A stretch of DNA of 20,273 nucleotides from an uncultured Prevotellaceae bacterium (GTDB lineage: Bacteria > Bacteroidota > Bacteroidia > Bacteroidales > Muribaculaceae). Both the position numbers and the translations under genes were made by a program. Below are positions 1-6,499 of this stretch, piece after piece. A model generated the notes under the pieces. The model worked only from the letters and a program-made list of their open reading frames with translations. It did not search any database and was not told the DNA's origin. Within the stretch, counting starts at the first letter, position 1, and the number at the start of each line of letters is the position of its first letter. The stretch covers positions 1 through 20,273 of the forward strand of contig UQLZ01000043.1 in NCBI GenBank assembly GCA_900541935.1, written 5' to 3'.

Positions 1-65
1 GTCTCTTTCATTTTCTGTTACTTTTTAGTGTAACGCTATGGCAGGACTAGACATACTATAAATGT

Positions 66-97
66 AAAAAGCGTCGCAAATATCTGTGACGCTTTTT
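66..97 (-). terminator. Hairpin terminator of the nuclease gene
   Basis: A perfect 10-bp inverted repeat, AAAAAGCGTC (66-75) and GACGCTTTTT (88-97), encloses a 12-nt loop. It lies 2 bp beyond the stop of the minus-strand nuclease gene, so on that strand it forms a GC-containing stem ending in a T run. The A and T tracts flank both sides, so it could also stop a plus-strand transcript entering from before the window. Bases 1-65 hold no gene I can support. Confidence 0.8.
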
Positions 98-98
98 A

Positions 99-884
99 TT
101 ATTTTACGCAGAATCTGTTTAAAATTATCTCCACCTCATTTTCCATTCGCGGAACTGTTACTACGCGGTAGGAATCGTATAAAGGGTGAAGAATTACCAG
201 ATTCATTTTGCTTATCTTCAAGCCGTAATTTTTTTCAAGAATATAACGGTACAAGTTTTGCTGCAAACAGTAATGGATATAGGAAGTATCCGTCAGATGC
301 TCAAGCCCATTAATGCCATTATCCCATTTGTTGATTTCGTGCGGGTCAATTTTTGAACTGCGTTTCCAGTCAAACATTTCGTATGTGCCGTCTTCATTTG
401 AGCATAACAGGTCAATTGTCCCAGCAATTTTTCTGTCAAAGTCGCAAACTTTCCATTCTGTACGGAACGGTGTAATTGGCACTTCTTCCTTGAATTTCAA
501 GAAATGATTCCATTCCTTTTCAATAGAAGTTGTGTCTTCTTTTGAAATGTATTCTCCTTCAAAGCGCATATTGCACCTCATAGAAGCATCTGTTTTTCCG
601 TTAAGGTAATTTTCAATCTGCAAATGAAGAAAAGTGCCAGCCTGTGTTGCAAAGCAGCCCTTGCATTCCCATTCTTCGCGTAGCGCTGCTGCAGCATTCT
701 CGTTTCCATAGCATTTTCTAAGACTCCAGTACTCCGCATCAAATTCCTTGAAGAATTGTCGTATAACATTGCTGACAGATGTTAGAGTGTTACCTTCTTT
801 ATCCGTATATGTATGTGTCGATTCTTCAAAATTTATCATATTGTCTTGCTCAAACTGCAGTGTTGAGCCATTGAGATTCTTCAT
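99..884 (-). CDS. PD-(D/E)XK superfamily nuclease (RecB/Cas4-like), orphan
   Basis: Predicted cytoplasmic DNA exonuclease or endonuclease of 261 residues. Numbered from the start chosen here, the usual core is visible: H87 in GTFLHLQIE (with E91), E143, D158 in GTIDLL, and D172-W-K174 as the (D/E)xK catalytic pair. A QQNLYRY helix (about 208-214) matches the Q-x3-Y motif of RecB-type nucleases. These are the Mg-binding and catalytic residues of the family. The open frame extends upstream to 980, but a -7 promoter box (TACTTTTG, complement of 901-908) lies inside that extension, so the ATG at 884 is preferred. A further in-frame ATG at 839 (MINFEE...) is also possible. No helicase partner, cas gene or phage gene is adjacent, so its substrate and role (repair, defence, mobile-element remnant) are unknown. 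The fold assignment is firm; the function is not. Confidence 0.75.
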   Translation of the reverse strand: MKNLNGSTLQFEQDNMINFEESTHTYTDKEGNTLTSVSNVIRQFFKEFDAEYWSLRKCYGNENAAAALREEWECKGCFATQAGTFLHLQIENYLNGKTDASMRCNMRFEGEYISKEDTTSIEKEWNHFLKFKEEVPITPFRTEWKVCDFDRKIAGTIDLLCSNEDGTYEMFDWKRSSKIDPHEINKWDNGINGLEHLTDTSYIHYCLQQNLYRYILEKNYGLKISKMNLVILHPLYDSYRVVTVPRMENEVEIILNRFCVK

Positions 885-900
885 GTCGTAATATTTTTTA

Positions 901-932
901 CAAAAGTAATGAAAGGATAGTGGATAATAAAA
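901..932 (-). promoter_or_regulatory. Bacteroidota-type promoter of the nuclease gene
   Basis: On the minus strand, TACTTTTG (complement of 901-908) fits the -7 consensus TAnnTTTG exactly. A TTTT in place of TTTG sits 20 bp upstream (929-932). Transcription would begin close to 895, just before the ATG at 884, which argues against the longer reading frame beginning at 980. Confidence 0.55.
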
Positions 933-1071
933 CAAAAACAATAATATCCTCCATTTTTGTTTAAAAGAGTAACCATACAAAAGGGGTTTAACGAAAAATG
1001 TTAAAAACTGAAAACTGATATGCTTTACTTTTTAAAAGTCCTTAAAGTTTTGATTTAGACCATTTCACCTA

Positions 1072-1102
1072 TTGACAAAGACAATCTGTTTTTTTAAATT
1101 TG
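1072..1102 (+). promoter_or_regulatory. Bacteroidota-type promoter of the NlpC/P60 gene
   Basis: TTGACA at 1072-1077 serves as the -33 element (TTG 1072-1074). After a 20-bp gap comes TAAATTTG at 1095-1102, an exact TAnnTTTG -7 box followed by C. The promoter overlaps an in-frame TTG, so that codon cannot be the translation start. The leader before the ATG at 1123 would be about 10-15 nt. Confidence 0.8.
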
Positions 1103-1122
1103 CAAACGTAAGAGTTGAAAAG

Positions 1123-1665
1123 ATGCGAAAAAAACTTCTCATAATAATGGTAATGGTAATTTCGGTATTTGTATCGAATGCTCAAACCGTCATCAAAGGT
1201 GATATTTCTACCGCAACAGGTAAGGATATTGTCAGTGAGGCGATGGAGCATATCGGTACTCCTTATCGATATGGCGTTTCCAATCCTAATAGAGGTTTTG
1301 ACTGCTCAGGCTTTACTTCTTATATCTACAAGCAGATGGATATTAGTTTGCCGCGCTCTTCAAGTGGTCAGTTTCAGAAAGAGACGGAAATAACAGACCC
1401 TCGCCAGTTAAAGAAAGGTGACCTTGTTTTCTTTAAAGGAAGAAGTAGCCGCAGTCGTAATATCGGTCATGTAGGTATTGTTACTAACGTTAATAGAGAA
1501 ACTGGTGAATTTTCTTTTATTCATGCAAGTTGCTCAAAAGGGGTAACTATTACTAAATCTACAGAAAAATACTATGCGAAGCGTTATATCAGCGCTTGCA
1601 GAATCCTTGAAAATCCAGAGGATGTTGAACCTTTTTGGATTCCTACATTTAAAATAATTGAATAA
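1123..1665 (+). CDS. Secreted NlpC/P60 family cell-wall peptidase
   Basis: Predicted periplasmic or outer-envelope cysteine peptidase of 180 residues that would cut peptide stems of peptidoglycan. Residues 1-20 form a signal peptide (MRKK, hydrophobic core, SNA-Q cleavage site). The NlpC/P60 domain spans roughly 33-160, with catalytic C61 in FDCSGF, H116 in IGHVGIV and a second histidine, H134, in FIHAS: the Cys-His-His triad of the family. LPRSS and KKGDLVFF are also typical family motifs. There is no SH3 or LysM targeting domain, so this is the minimal single-domain form (Spr/MepS-like size). The start is set by the promoter at 1072-1102, whose -7 box lies upstream of this ATG and inside the longer open frame. 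The gene appears monocistronic; no terminator was recognised after it. Confidence 0.9.
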   Translation: MRKKLLIIMVMVISVFVSNAQTVIKGDISTATGKDIVSEAMEHIGTPYRYGVSNPNRGFDCSGFTSYIYKQMDISLPRSSSGQFQKETEITDPRQLKKGDLVFFKGRSSRSRNIGHVGIVTNVNRETGEFSFIHASCSKGVTITKSTEKYYAKRYISACRILENPEDVEPFWIPTFKIIE

Positions 1666-1812
1666 TATCCGTTCCTTCTTTGTGTTGTAACTATGTTGTA
1701 TGATACGGTATTTAATAGCCGGAACTCATCACAAGTGCTTTTTTGCTCAGCGCACGATTAATTTCACCCTGGAAAAAATTGTAAACTTATTTTTTCTCCT
1801 CTTGGTTTGTAT

Positions 1813-1839
1813 TATCTTTGTAATCACAAACCTTTTGTG
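1813..1839 (+). promoter_or_regulatory. Promoter and leader hairpin of rnz
   Basis: TATCTTTG at 1813-1820 fits the TAnnTTTG -7 box; no convincing -33 element is seen. Immediately after it, CACAAA (1825-1830) and TTTGTG (1834-1839) make a 6-bp inverted repeat with a 3-nt spacer at or just past the expected transcription start. It is either a small leader hairpin or an operator-sized dyad. No Shine-Dalgarno sequence precedes the ATG at 1854. Confidence 0.6.
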
Positions 1840-1853
1840 TAAATTATAACCTT

Positions 1854-2759
1854 ATGGAGCAATTTAGTGTAACTATATTGGGCTGTGCGTCGGCTAAACC
1901 CACATTCAGACATAATCCCACTTCGCAAGTTATTGACTTTCGCGGTAATCTGTTTATGGTTGATTGCGGAGAGTGGACGCAGATGCAAATGATTAAGATG
2001 AATATTAAGCCGGGAAGGCTTCGCAGGATATTTATCAGCCATTTGCACGGAGACCATTGCTATGGTCTGCCAGGACTACTCTCTACACTTGCTCTATCGG
2101 GACACAATGGAACTGTCTCTGTTCACCTGCCGAAAGAGGGCGTTGATTTGCTCAAGCCGCTTGTCGATTTTACCGTTTCTAAGTTATCGGTAGAGTTTAT
2201 TCCTTATGAGTATGGGAATAATATTATTTATGAGGATAAGTCTATAACGGTTAATACTGTGCCTTTGAAGCACCGTAAGTCGTGCTGCGGTTTTGTTTTT
2301 CGCGAAAAGGAGAAGTTGCGACACATTAACCGAGAAATGGTCGATTTCTACGGTATTCCTCTTTGCTATCTTAATTCTATCAAGGAGGGCAACGACTATG
2401 TCAAGCCTGACGGCACCGTTATCCCTAACGAGCGATTGACAACGGCACCCAGTCCGAGCAGGGCGTATGCCTTCATTTCAGACACTTTGCCGCTAAAGGC
2501 GGTTGCTAACGAGGTAAAGGGGATTGACCTCCTTTACCATGAGGCGACTTTCGATTCTTCGCTGAAGGACAGGGCAAAGGAAACTTGCCACTCAACTGCA
2601 GCCGATGCTGCGAATATTGCCAAGATGGCTGGCGTAAAAAAACTTATGATTGGACACTTTTCTTCAAGATATACCGATGATTCACTCCTTCTAAAAGAGG
2701 CACAGGAGGTATTCCCCGAAACAATCCTTGCCAATGAAGGGCTAACTGTTAATTTATAA
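1854..2759 (+). CDS. rnz: Ribonuclease Z
   Basis: Cytoplasmic zinc-dependent metallo-beta-lactamase-fold endonuclease that removes the 3' trailer of precursor tRNAs. The product has 301 residues, the usual length of the short bacterial form. Visible signatures are the zinc motif H63-x-H65-x-D67-H68 in ISHLHGDH, the preceding DCGEWTQ segment (about 37-43), FISDT (zinc-bridging Asp, near 210), HEATF (near 230) and GHFSSRY (last zinc histidine, near 270). The region from PGRLRRIFIS to GLPGLL matches tRNase Z closely and distinguishes it from other metallo-hydrolases. The start follows a clear -7 box at 1813-1820. The next gene begins 11 bp after the stop, so rnz probably leads a three-gene transcript with the ABC exporter pair. 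Confidence 0.93.
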   Translation: MEQFSVTILGCASAKPTFRHNPTSQVIDFRGNLFMVDCGEWTQMQMIKMNIKPGRLRRIFISHLHGDHCYGLPGLLSTLALSGHNGTVSVHLPKEGVDLLKPLVDFTVSKLSVEFIPYEYGNNIIYEDKSITVNTVPLKHRKSCCGFVFREKEKLRHINREMVDFYGIPLCYLNSIKEGNDYVKPDGTVIPNERLTTAPSPSRAYAFISDTLPLKAVANEVKGIDLLYHEATFDSSLKDRAKETCHSTAADAANIAKMAGVKKLMIGHFSSRYTDDSLLLKEAQEVFPETILANEGLTVNL

Positions 2760-2770
2760 CACTATAATAA

Positions 2771-3724
2771 ATGGGTAACCAAAATTTTTTAGAAGCACAC
2801 AACATTGTTAAGAAGTTTGTTAACCACACAGCCCTTGATGATGTTAGTGTCAACGTTAAGCAAGGACGCATCTTTGGTCTGCTTGGACCAAACGGTGCCG
2901 GCAAAACCACCTTAATAAGAATTATTAATCACATAACAGCACCCGATAGCGGAGAGGTTTTCTTTGACGGTCGTCCTATGGTGGCTGAGGATGTGTATAA
3001 AATTGGTTATTTACCAGAGGAGCGAGGCTTGTATAAAAAGATGAAGGTTGGCGAACAGGCTATCTATCTTGCCCGTCTGAAGGGCCTTGACAAGGCAACG
3101 GCAACGAAGCGGTTGAGATACTGGTTTGAAAAATTTGACATTAGCCAATGGTGGAACAAAAAGGTTGAGGAACTTTCTAAAGGTATGCAGCAGAAGGTGC
3201 AGTTTATAACAACTGTCCTTCATGAACCGCAACTGCTAATCCTCGATGAGCCATTTTCCGGCTTTGACCCCGTAAACGCCGAGATGCTAAAGTCTGAAAT
3301 ACTTGCATTAAAAGAAAAGGGTCACACCATTATCTTCTCTACGCACAATATGAATTCCGTTGAGGAGATTTGTGATGATATTGCGCTAATCAACCGTTCT
3401 CATCTTGTTCTTGAAGGCTGCGTCGATGACGTGCGCCGTCAGTTCAAGTCAAATCTTTTCTATGTTGAGGCGGATTCTCAAAAGATTTTGCCACCGGTGG
3501 ATGGGGTGGAAATCTTGTCGATAGAAGCCGAAGGCGATACGACAAGGTACAAACTTAAAAAGCATCAGGAAATGACAAATTCAGAATTAGTTTCCGCCCT
3601 TGCGCAGAAAATAGAGATTAGTACCTTTAAAGAATTTATCCCGTCGATGAACGAAATCTTTATTAAGGTCGTTGGCGAGCAGAACATTCAACAACCACTA
3701 AAGAGCAGCAACTATGAGCAGTAA
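2771..3724 (+). CDS. ABC transporter ATP-binding protein (NatA-like)
   Basis: Nucleotide-binding subunit (317 residues) of an ABC-2 type exporter, acting at the cytoplasmic face of the inner membrane. Walker A is GPNGAGKT at 39-46, the signature LSKGMQQ begins near 135, Walker B is LLILDEP with D159-E160, and the switch histidine lies in FSTHN near 192. Beyond about residue 220 there is a C-terminal extension of the DUF4162 type, typical of NatA/CcmA-like subunits paired with NatB-like permeases. The gene starts 11 bp after rnz and its 3' end overlaps the permease gene by 11 bp, so the two are translationally linked and form one transporter. The substrate is not evident; relatives export sodium ions, drugs or peptides. 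The annotation NatA is by family only. Confidence 0.9.
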   Translation: MGNQNFLEAHNIVKKFVNHTALDDVSVNVKQGRIFGLLGPNGAGKTTLIRIINHITAPDSGEVFFDGRPMVAEDVYKIGYLPEERGLYKKMKVGEQAIYLARLKGLDKATATKRLRYWFEKFDISQWWNKKVEELSKGMQQKVQFITTVLHEPQLLILDEPFSGFDPVNAEMLKSEILALKEKGHTIIFSTHNMNSVEEICDDIALINRSHLVLEGCVDDVRRQFKSNLFYVEADSQKILPPVDGVEILSIEAEGDTTRYKLKKHQEMTNSELVSALAQKIEISTFKEFIPSMNEIFIKVVGEQNIQQPLKSSNYEQ

Positions 3725-5000
3725 ATTATGGATTGTCGTGCAGCGTGAGTTTACGACTTATGTTAAGAAAAAATCCTTTATTATAATGACTATTCTCGCT
3801 CCATTTCTTATGGCAGCGCTGATTTTCTTGCCTCTTGCCCTGTCGTTTATTAAGGATTCTGACCGTCAAACGGTTGCTGTGATTGATGAAACGGGACTGT
3901 ACTCTGAAATCTTCAAAAGTGATGAAAAGTATCTATTTGTTCCTACCGAAAAAATGACAGCATCATTCCGTTCGGATTCTACCGATGTTGATGCCGTTAT
4001 TCAGATAACAGCAAACCTTGTTGACCATCCAACGCGTGCAGCTATATTTTCGCAGAAGGAGGTGCCATCTGATTTGCGGACATTGGTGGAAAATACACTT
4101 ACCGAGAAGGTCCGCAAGCAAAAGTTTGAAAGGTATAATATCCCTGAACTTAACAGCATTGTTGATGATATGCAAAAGTCGATAGAAGTTGCTACGATTC
4201 GCTGGACTGATGAAGGGGAGCAGGAGTCTATTTCAGAAATAGCAACAGTTATGGGTATGGTTTTAACTTTCCTGATATATATGTTTGTTCTTTCTTATGG
4301 ATCAATGGTTATGCAAGGTGTTATGGAAGAGAAGACAAACCGTATCGTGGAGTTGATAGTGTCGAGCATAAAGCCTATAGAACTGCTGCTTGGAAAAATT
4401 ATCGGCATTGGTTTGGTCGGACTTTTCCAGATGCTTATCTGGGGATTGTTGCTGGCTATTATAACAGGAGTTGCCGGCATTTTAATAGGAATACCTATTG
4501 GTTCTCCTGTTGATGCTTCTTTAGTGTCTAATCCCTCTGTAGATACAGACGCATTGAAGATAATATCTGCACTTTCATCGCTTCCAATTCTGGAAATAGG
4601 AATTTTGTTCATTGTTTATTTTATTGGAGGCTATTTGCTTTATGCTTCAGTCCTTGCAGCGCTTGGCTCTGCAGTCAATGACCCTCAAGATTCGGGGCAG
4701 TTGATGATGCCGGTAATGATATTGATGATGTTTGCCTTCTATGCCGGCTTCTACAGTTCTCAAAACCCTGAAGGTCCGCTTGCTTTCTGGTGCTCGTTTA
4801 TCCCATTCACTTCTCCACTTGTAATGATGGTAAGGGTTCCGTTTGGCGTGCCAATTTATCAGGTGATAATATCAGTGTTCATGTTGTTTGGATTTACAGG
4901 CTTCCTACTGTGGGTTTCTTCAAAAATATATCGTGTTGGAATCCTTATTCATGGCAAGAAACCGTCGTTTAAGGATATATATAAATGGCTTAAATATTAA
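3714..5000 (+). CDS. ABC-2 type transporter permease (NatB-like)
   Basis: Inner-membrane subunit of 428 residues that pairs with the ATPase encoded immediately upstream. The topology is that of ABC2_membrane_3 proteins: one membrane segment near the N-terminus (about 22-46), a soluble loop of roughly 130 residues (about 47-180), then five or so hydrophobic segments between about 180 and 410. A conserved cytoplasmic coupling stretch follows the second membrane helix (MEEKTNRIVELIVSS, about 203-217). The gene overlaps the ATPase gene by 11 bp. No accessory membrane-fusion protein or regulator is adjacent, so it probably works as a simple two-component exporter. The substrate is unknown. No conventional terminator follows; the inverted-repeat element 26 bp downstream may serve as one. 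Confidence 0.88.
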   Translation: MSSKLWIVVQREFTTYVKKKSFIIMTILAPFLMAALIFLPLALSFIKDSDRQTVAVIDETGLYSEIFKSDEKYLFVPTEKMTASFRSDSTDVDAVIQITANLVDHPTRAAIFSQKEVPSDLRTLVENTLTEKVRKQKFERYNIPELNSIVDDMQKSIEVATIRWTDEGEQESISEIATVMGMVLTFLIYMFVLSYGSMVMQGVMEEKTNRIVELIVSSIKPIELLLGKIIGIGLVGLFQMLIWGLLLAIITGVAGILIGIPIGSPVDASLVSNPSVDTDALKIISALSSLPILEIGILFIVYFIGGYLLYASVLAALGSAVNDPQDSGQLMMPVMILMMFAFYAGFYSSQNPEGPLAFWCSFIPFTSPLVMMVRVPFGVPIYQVIISVFMLFGFTGFLLWVSSKIYRVGILIHGKKPSFKDIYKWLKY

Positions 5001-5026
5001 GTTTTTAACTTTAATTTTTTAAATAG

Positions 5027-5140
5027 TCAGCCAATTTAACAGATTATCGGCTTGATTGCTGAACTTTGTGCTCTTTTTATGTGTTATTAAAGTGCATATT
5101 GATAAGTAAAATTGTTCGATAAGTTTGTTAAATTGGTTGA
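5027..5140. repeat. 114-nt element bounded by 23/24-nt inverted repeats
   Basis: The left arm at 5027-5049 and the reverse complement of the right arm at 5117-5140 share TCA, then an 11-base perfect block (CCAATTTAACA) and a terminal TTATCG. They differ by one G/A change and a short central GA versus AAC stretch. As RNA this gives a 15-bp stem with one G-U pair plus a 6-bp inner stem, around a 67-nt AT-rich loop. A T run (5145-5150) follows on the plus strand. Possible readings are a MITE-like terminal-inverted-repeat element (no clear target duplication seen), a structured small RNA, or a large-loop terminator for the ABC exporter transcript. No open reading frame lies inside. Confidence 0.55.
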
Positions 5141-5193
5141 TGTGTTTTTTGACTATGTTTTTTAGCATAATTTATAGGTTTGGGGGCGAATAT

Positions 5194-5209
5194 TGTGATA
5201 TATATCATA
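5194..5209. promoter_or_regulatory. CRP/FNR-like palindrome upstream of RND system 1
   Basis: TGTGA-TATATA-TCATA at 5194-5209 matches the CRP-type layout TGTGA-N6-TCACA at 9 of 10 half-site positions. Its core, TGATATATATCA (5196-5207), is a perfect 12-bp palindrome. It directly abuts the likely -33 region of the efflux promoter and is centred roughly 40 bp before the expected transcription start, where class II activators of this family bind. The regulator is not encoded in this window, so the assignment is by sequence resemblance only. Confidence 0.4.
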
Positions 5210-5239
5210 TTTCTTAGGCTTAAAAAAATAGTAACTTTG
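5210..5239 (+). promoter_or_regulatory. Promoter of RND efflux operon 1
   Basis: TAACTTTG at 5232-5239 followed by C is an exact -7 box. TTTC at 5210-5213 is the nearest -33 candidate, with an 18-bp gap and one mismatch from TTTG. The leader to the ATG at 5304 is about 60 nt, A-rich and without a Shine-Dalgarno sequence. The rest of the 303-bp gap 5001-5303 holds the inverted-repeat element and the palindrome described separately, and no gene. Confidence 0.75.
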
Positions 5240-5303
5240 CGAACAGTTTTAGGTTGAAAGGTAAGAAAACAATAAAATAACAATAGATTAGAAATAAAAC
5301 CAC

Positions 5304-6476
5304 ATGAAAAGAATGAAAAATTTCAGACTTTCAAAACCGGTCGCATTGTTAGGACTTGTGATTGGACTTGCAGGTACTTCATGCTCTGACAAGGGTCAGC
5401 AGCAAGCACAGCAAATAGCCCCGAGCATTGCAGTAATGACAATTAGTAAGACCGATGCTGAATTGGAAACATCCTATCCAGCAATTATCAAAGGTAAAAA
5501 GGATGTTGATATTCGTCCTCAGGTTTCAGGATTCATAACTAAGGTATGTGTTGAAGAAGGACAGCATGTCTCTGCTGGGCAAACTTTATTCATCATAGAC
5601 CAAGTTCAAATGGAAGCAGCGGTTGCGCAAGCAGAGGCAGCAGTTGCTGTTGCACGTGAGAGTTGCAATAGTGCAACTATTACAGCAAAAAACAAGGAAA
5701 AATTGTTTGCTAAAAACATTATCAGCGAATACGAAAATCAATTAGCACAAAATAGCCTTGCATCAGCAAAGTCACAACTTGCACAAGCACAGGCTGCTTT
5801 GGTTTCTGCTAAAAAAAATCTATCTTATACAGTTGTTAAATCTCCATCTGCTGGTTATGTAGGTGCAATTCCAAACCGTGAAGGTTCTCTTGCATCTCCT
5901 TCTTCAGCAACACCGTTGACTACGGTTTCAGACATTTCTGAAGTTTATGCGTATATTTCATTTAATGAAAAGCAGGTGCTTGAAATGACAGAAGGCGGTA
6001 AGATGACTCTTGCACAGGCAGTTTCTGCTTTGCCAAGTGTTAAATTGCGTCTTGCAGACGGAACAGAGTACCAAAATGAAGGAAAGGTATCAACCGTTAC
6101 GGGTAATATAGATAATTTGACAGGTTCTGCTTCTGTCAGAGTTTTGTTTAAGAACGAGAACGGCATGCTTCGTAGCGGTTCAACTGGTTCAGTTGTGTTC
6201 CCTGTAACTAAGAAAAGCGTAATATTGATTCCTCAGAATGCAACAACAGAAATTCAGGACGTGAAATATGCGTACATTGTTAACGATTCAAACAAGATCG
6301 TTTCTAAGCCAATTCAAGTTCTTTCAAACAATGATGGCAAGAACTATGTTGTAACCGAAGGTTTGGAACCGGGTCAGAAAGTTGCAGTAGAAGGTGTTGG
6401 CGTTATTGTTAGAGACGGCGTTGTCATCAATCCGGTTGATGCAGCGGCTAAAGCAGCGCAAGCACAACAGAAATAG
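5304..6476 (+). CDS. RND efflux system 1, periplasmic adaptor lipoprotein (AcrA/MexA family)
   Basis: Membrane-fusion subunit of 390 residues bridging the inner-membrane pump and the outer-membrane channel. The signal peptide ends in LAGTSC with lipidated C27, followed by SDKG. Then come a first beta-barrel strand region and half lipoyl domain (DIRPQVSGFITKVCVEEGQ, about 69-87, with the typical VEEGQHVSAGQ turn), an alpha-hairpin rich in Ala/Gln/Glu (about 105-170), the second lipoyl half (VKSPSAGYVG, about 178-187), the beta-barrel, and a membrane-proximal domain ending in an Ala/Gln-rich tail. The 23-bp gap to the pump gene and the shared promoter place it first in a four-gene operon. The substrate is unknown; HAE-type partners usually export hydrophobic or amphiphilic compounds. 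Confidence 0.93.
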   Translation: MKRMKNFRLSKPVALLGLVIGLAGTSCSDKGQQQAQQIAPSIAVMTISKTDAELETSYPAIIKGKKDVDIRPQVSGFITKVCVEEGQHVSAGQTLFIIDQVQMEAAVAQAEAAVAVARESCNSATITAKNKEKLFAKNIISEYENQLAQNSLASAKSQLAQAQAALVSAKKNLSYTVVKSPSAGYVGAIPNREGSLASPSSATPLTTVSDISEVYAYISFNEKQVLEMTEGGKMTLAQAVSALPSVKLRLADGTEYQNEGKVSTVTGNIDNLTGSASVRVLFKNENGMLRSGSTGSVVFPVTKKSVILIPQNATTEIQDVKYAYIVNDSNKIVSKPIQVLSNNDGKNYVVTEGLEPGQKVAVEGVGVIVRDGVVINPVDAAAKAAQAQQK

Positions 6477-6499
6477 TTAAAAACTAAGATTTTCAAAAA

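Noticed and set aside
16..33. GTTAC...GTAAC inverted repeat at the window start
   Set aside because: A 5-bp stem with an 8-nt loop and no T run or gene context; too weak to call.
1027..1039. ACTTTT-T-AAAAGT palindrome upstream of the NlpC/P60 promoter
   Set aside because: Short and purely A/T except for the ends; expected by chance in this AT-rich stretch.
1666..1812. Possible RNA gene or terminator between the NlpC/P60 gene and rnz
   Set aside because: Only 4-5 bp pairings (GTTCC/GGAAC, GTGC/GCAC) could be found, and no tRNA-like or conserved element.
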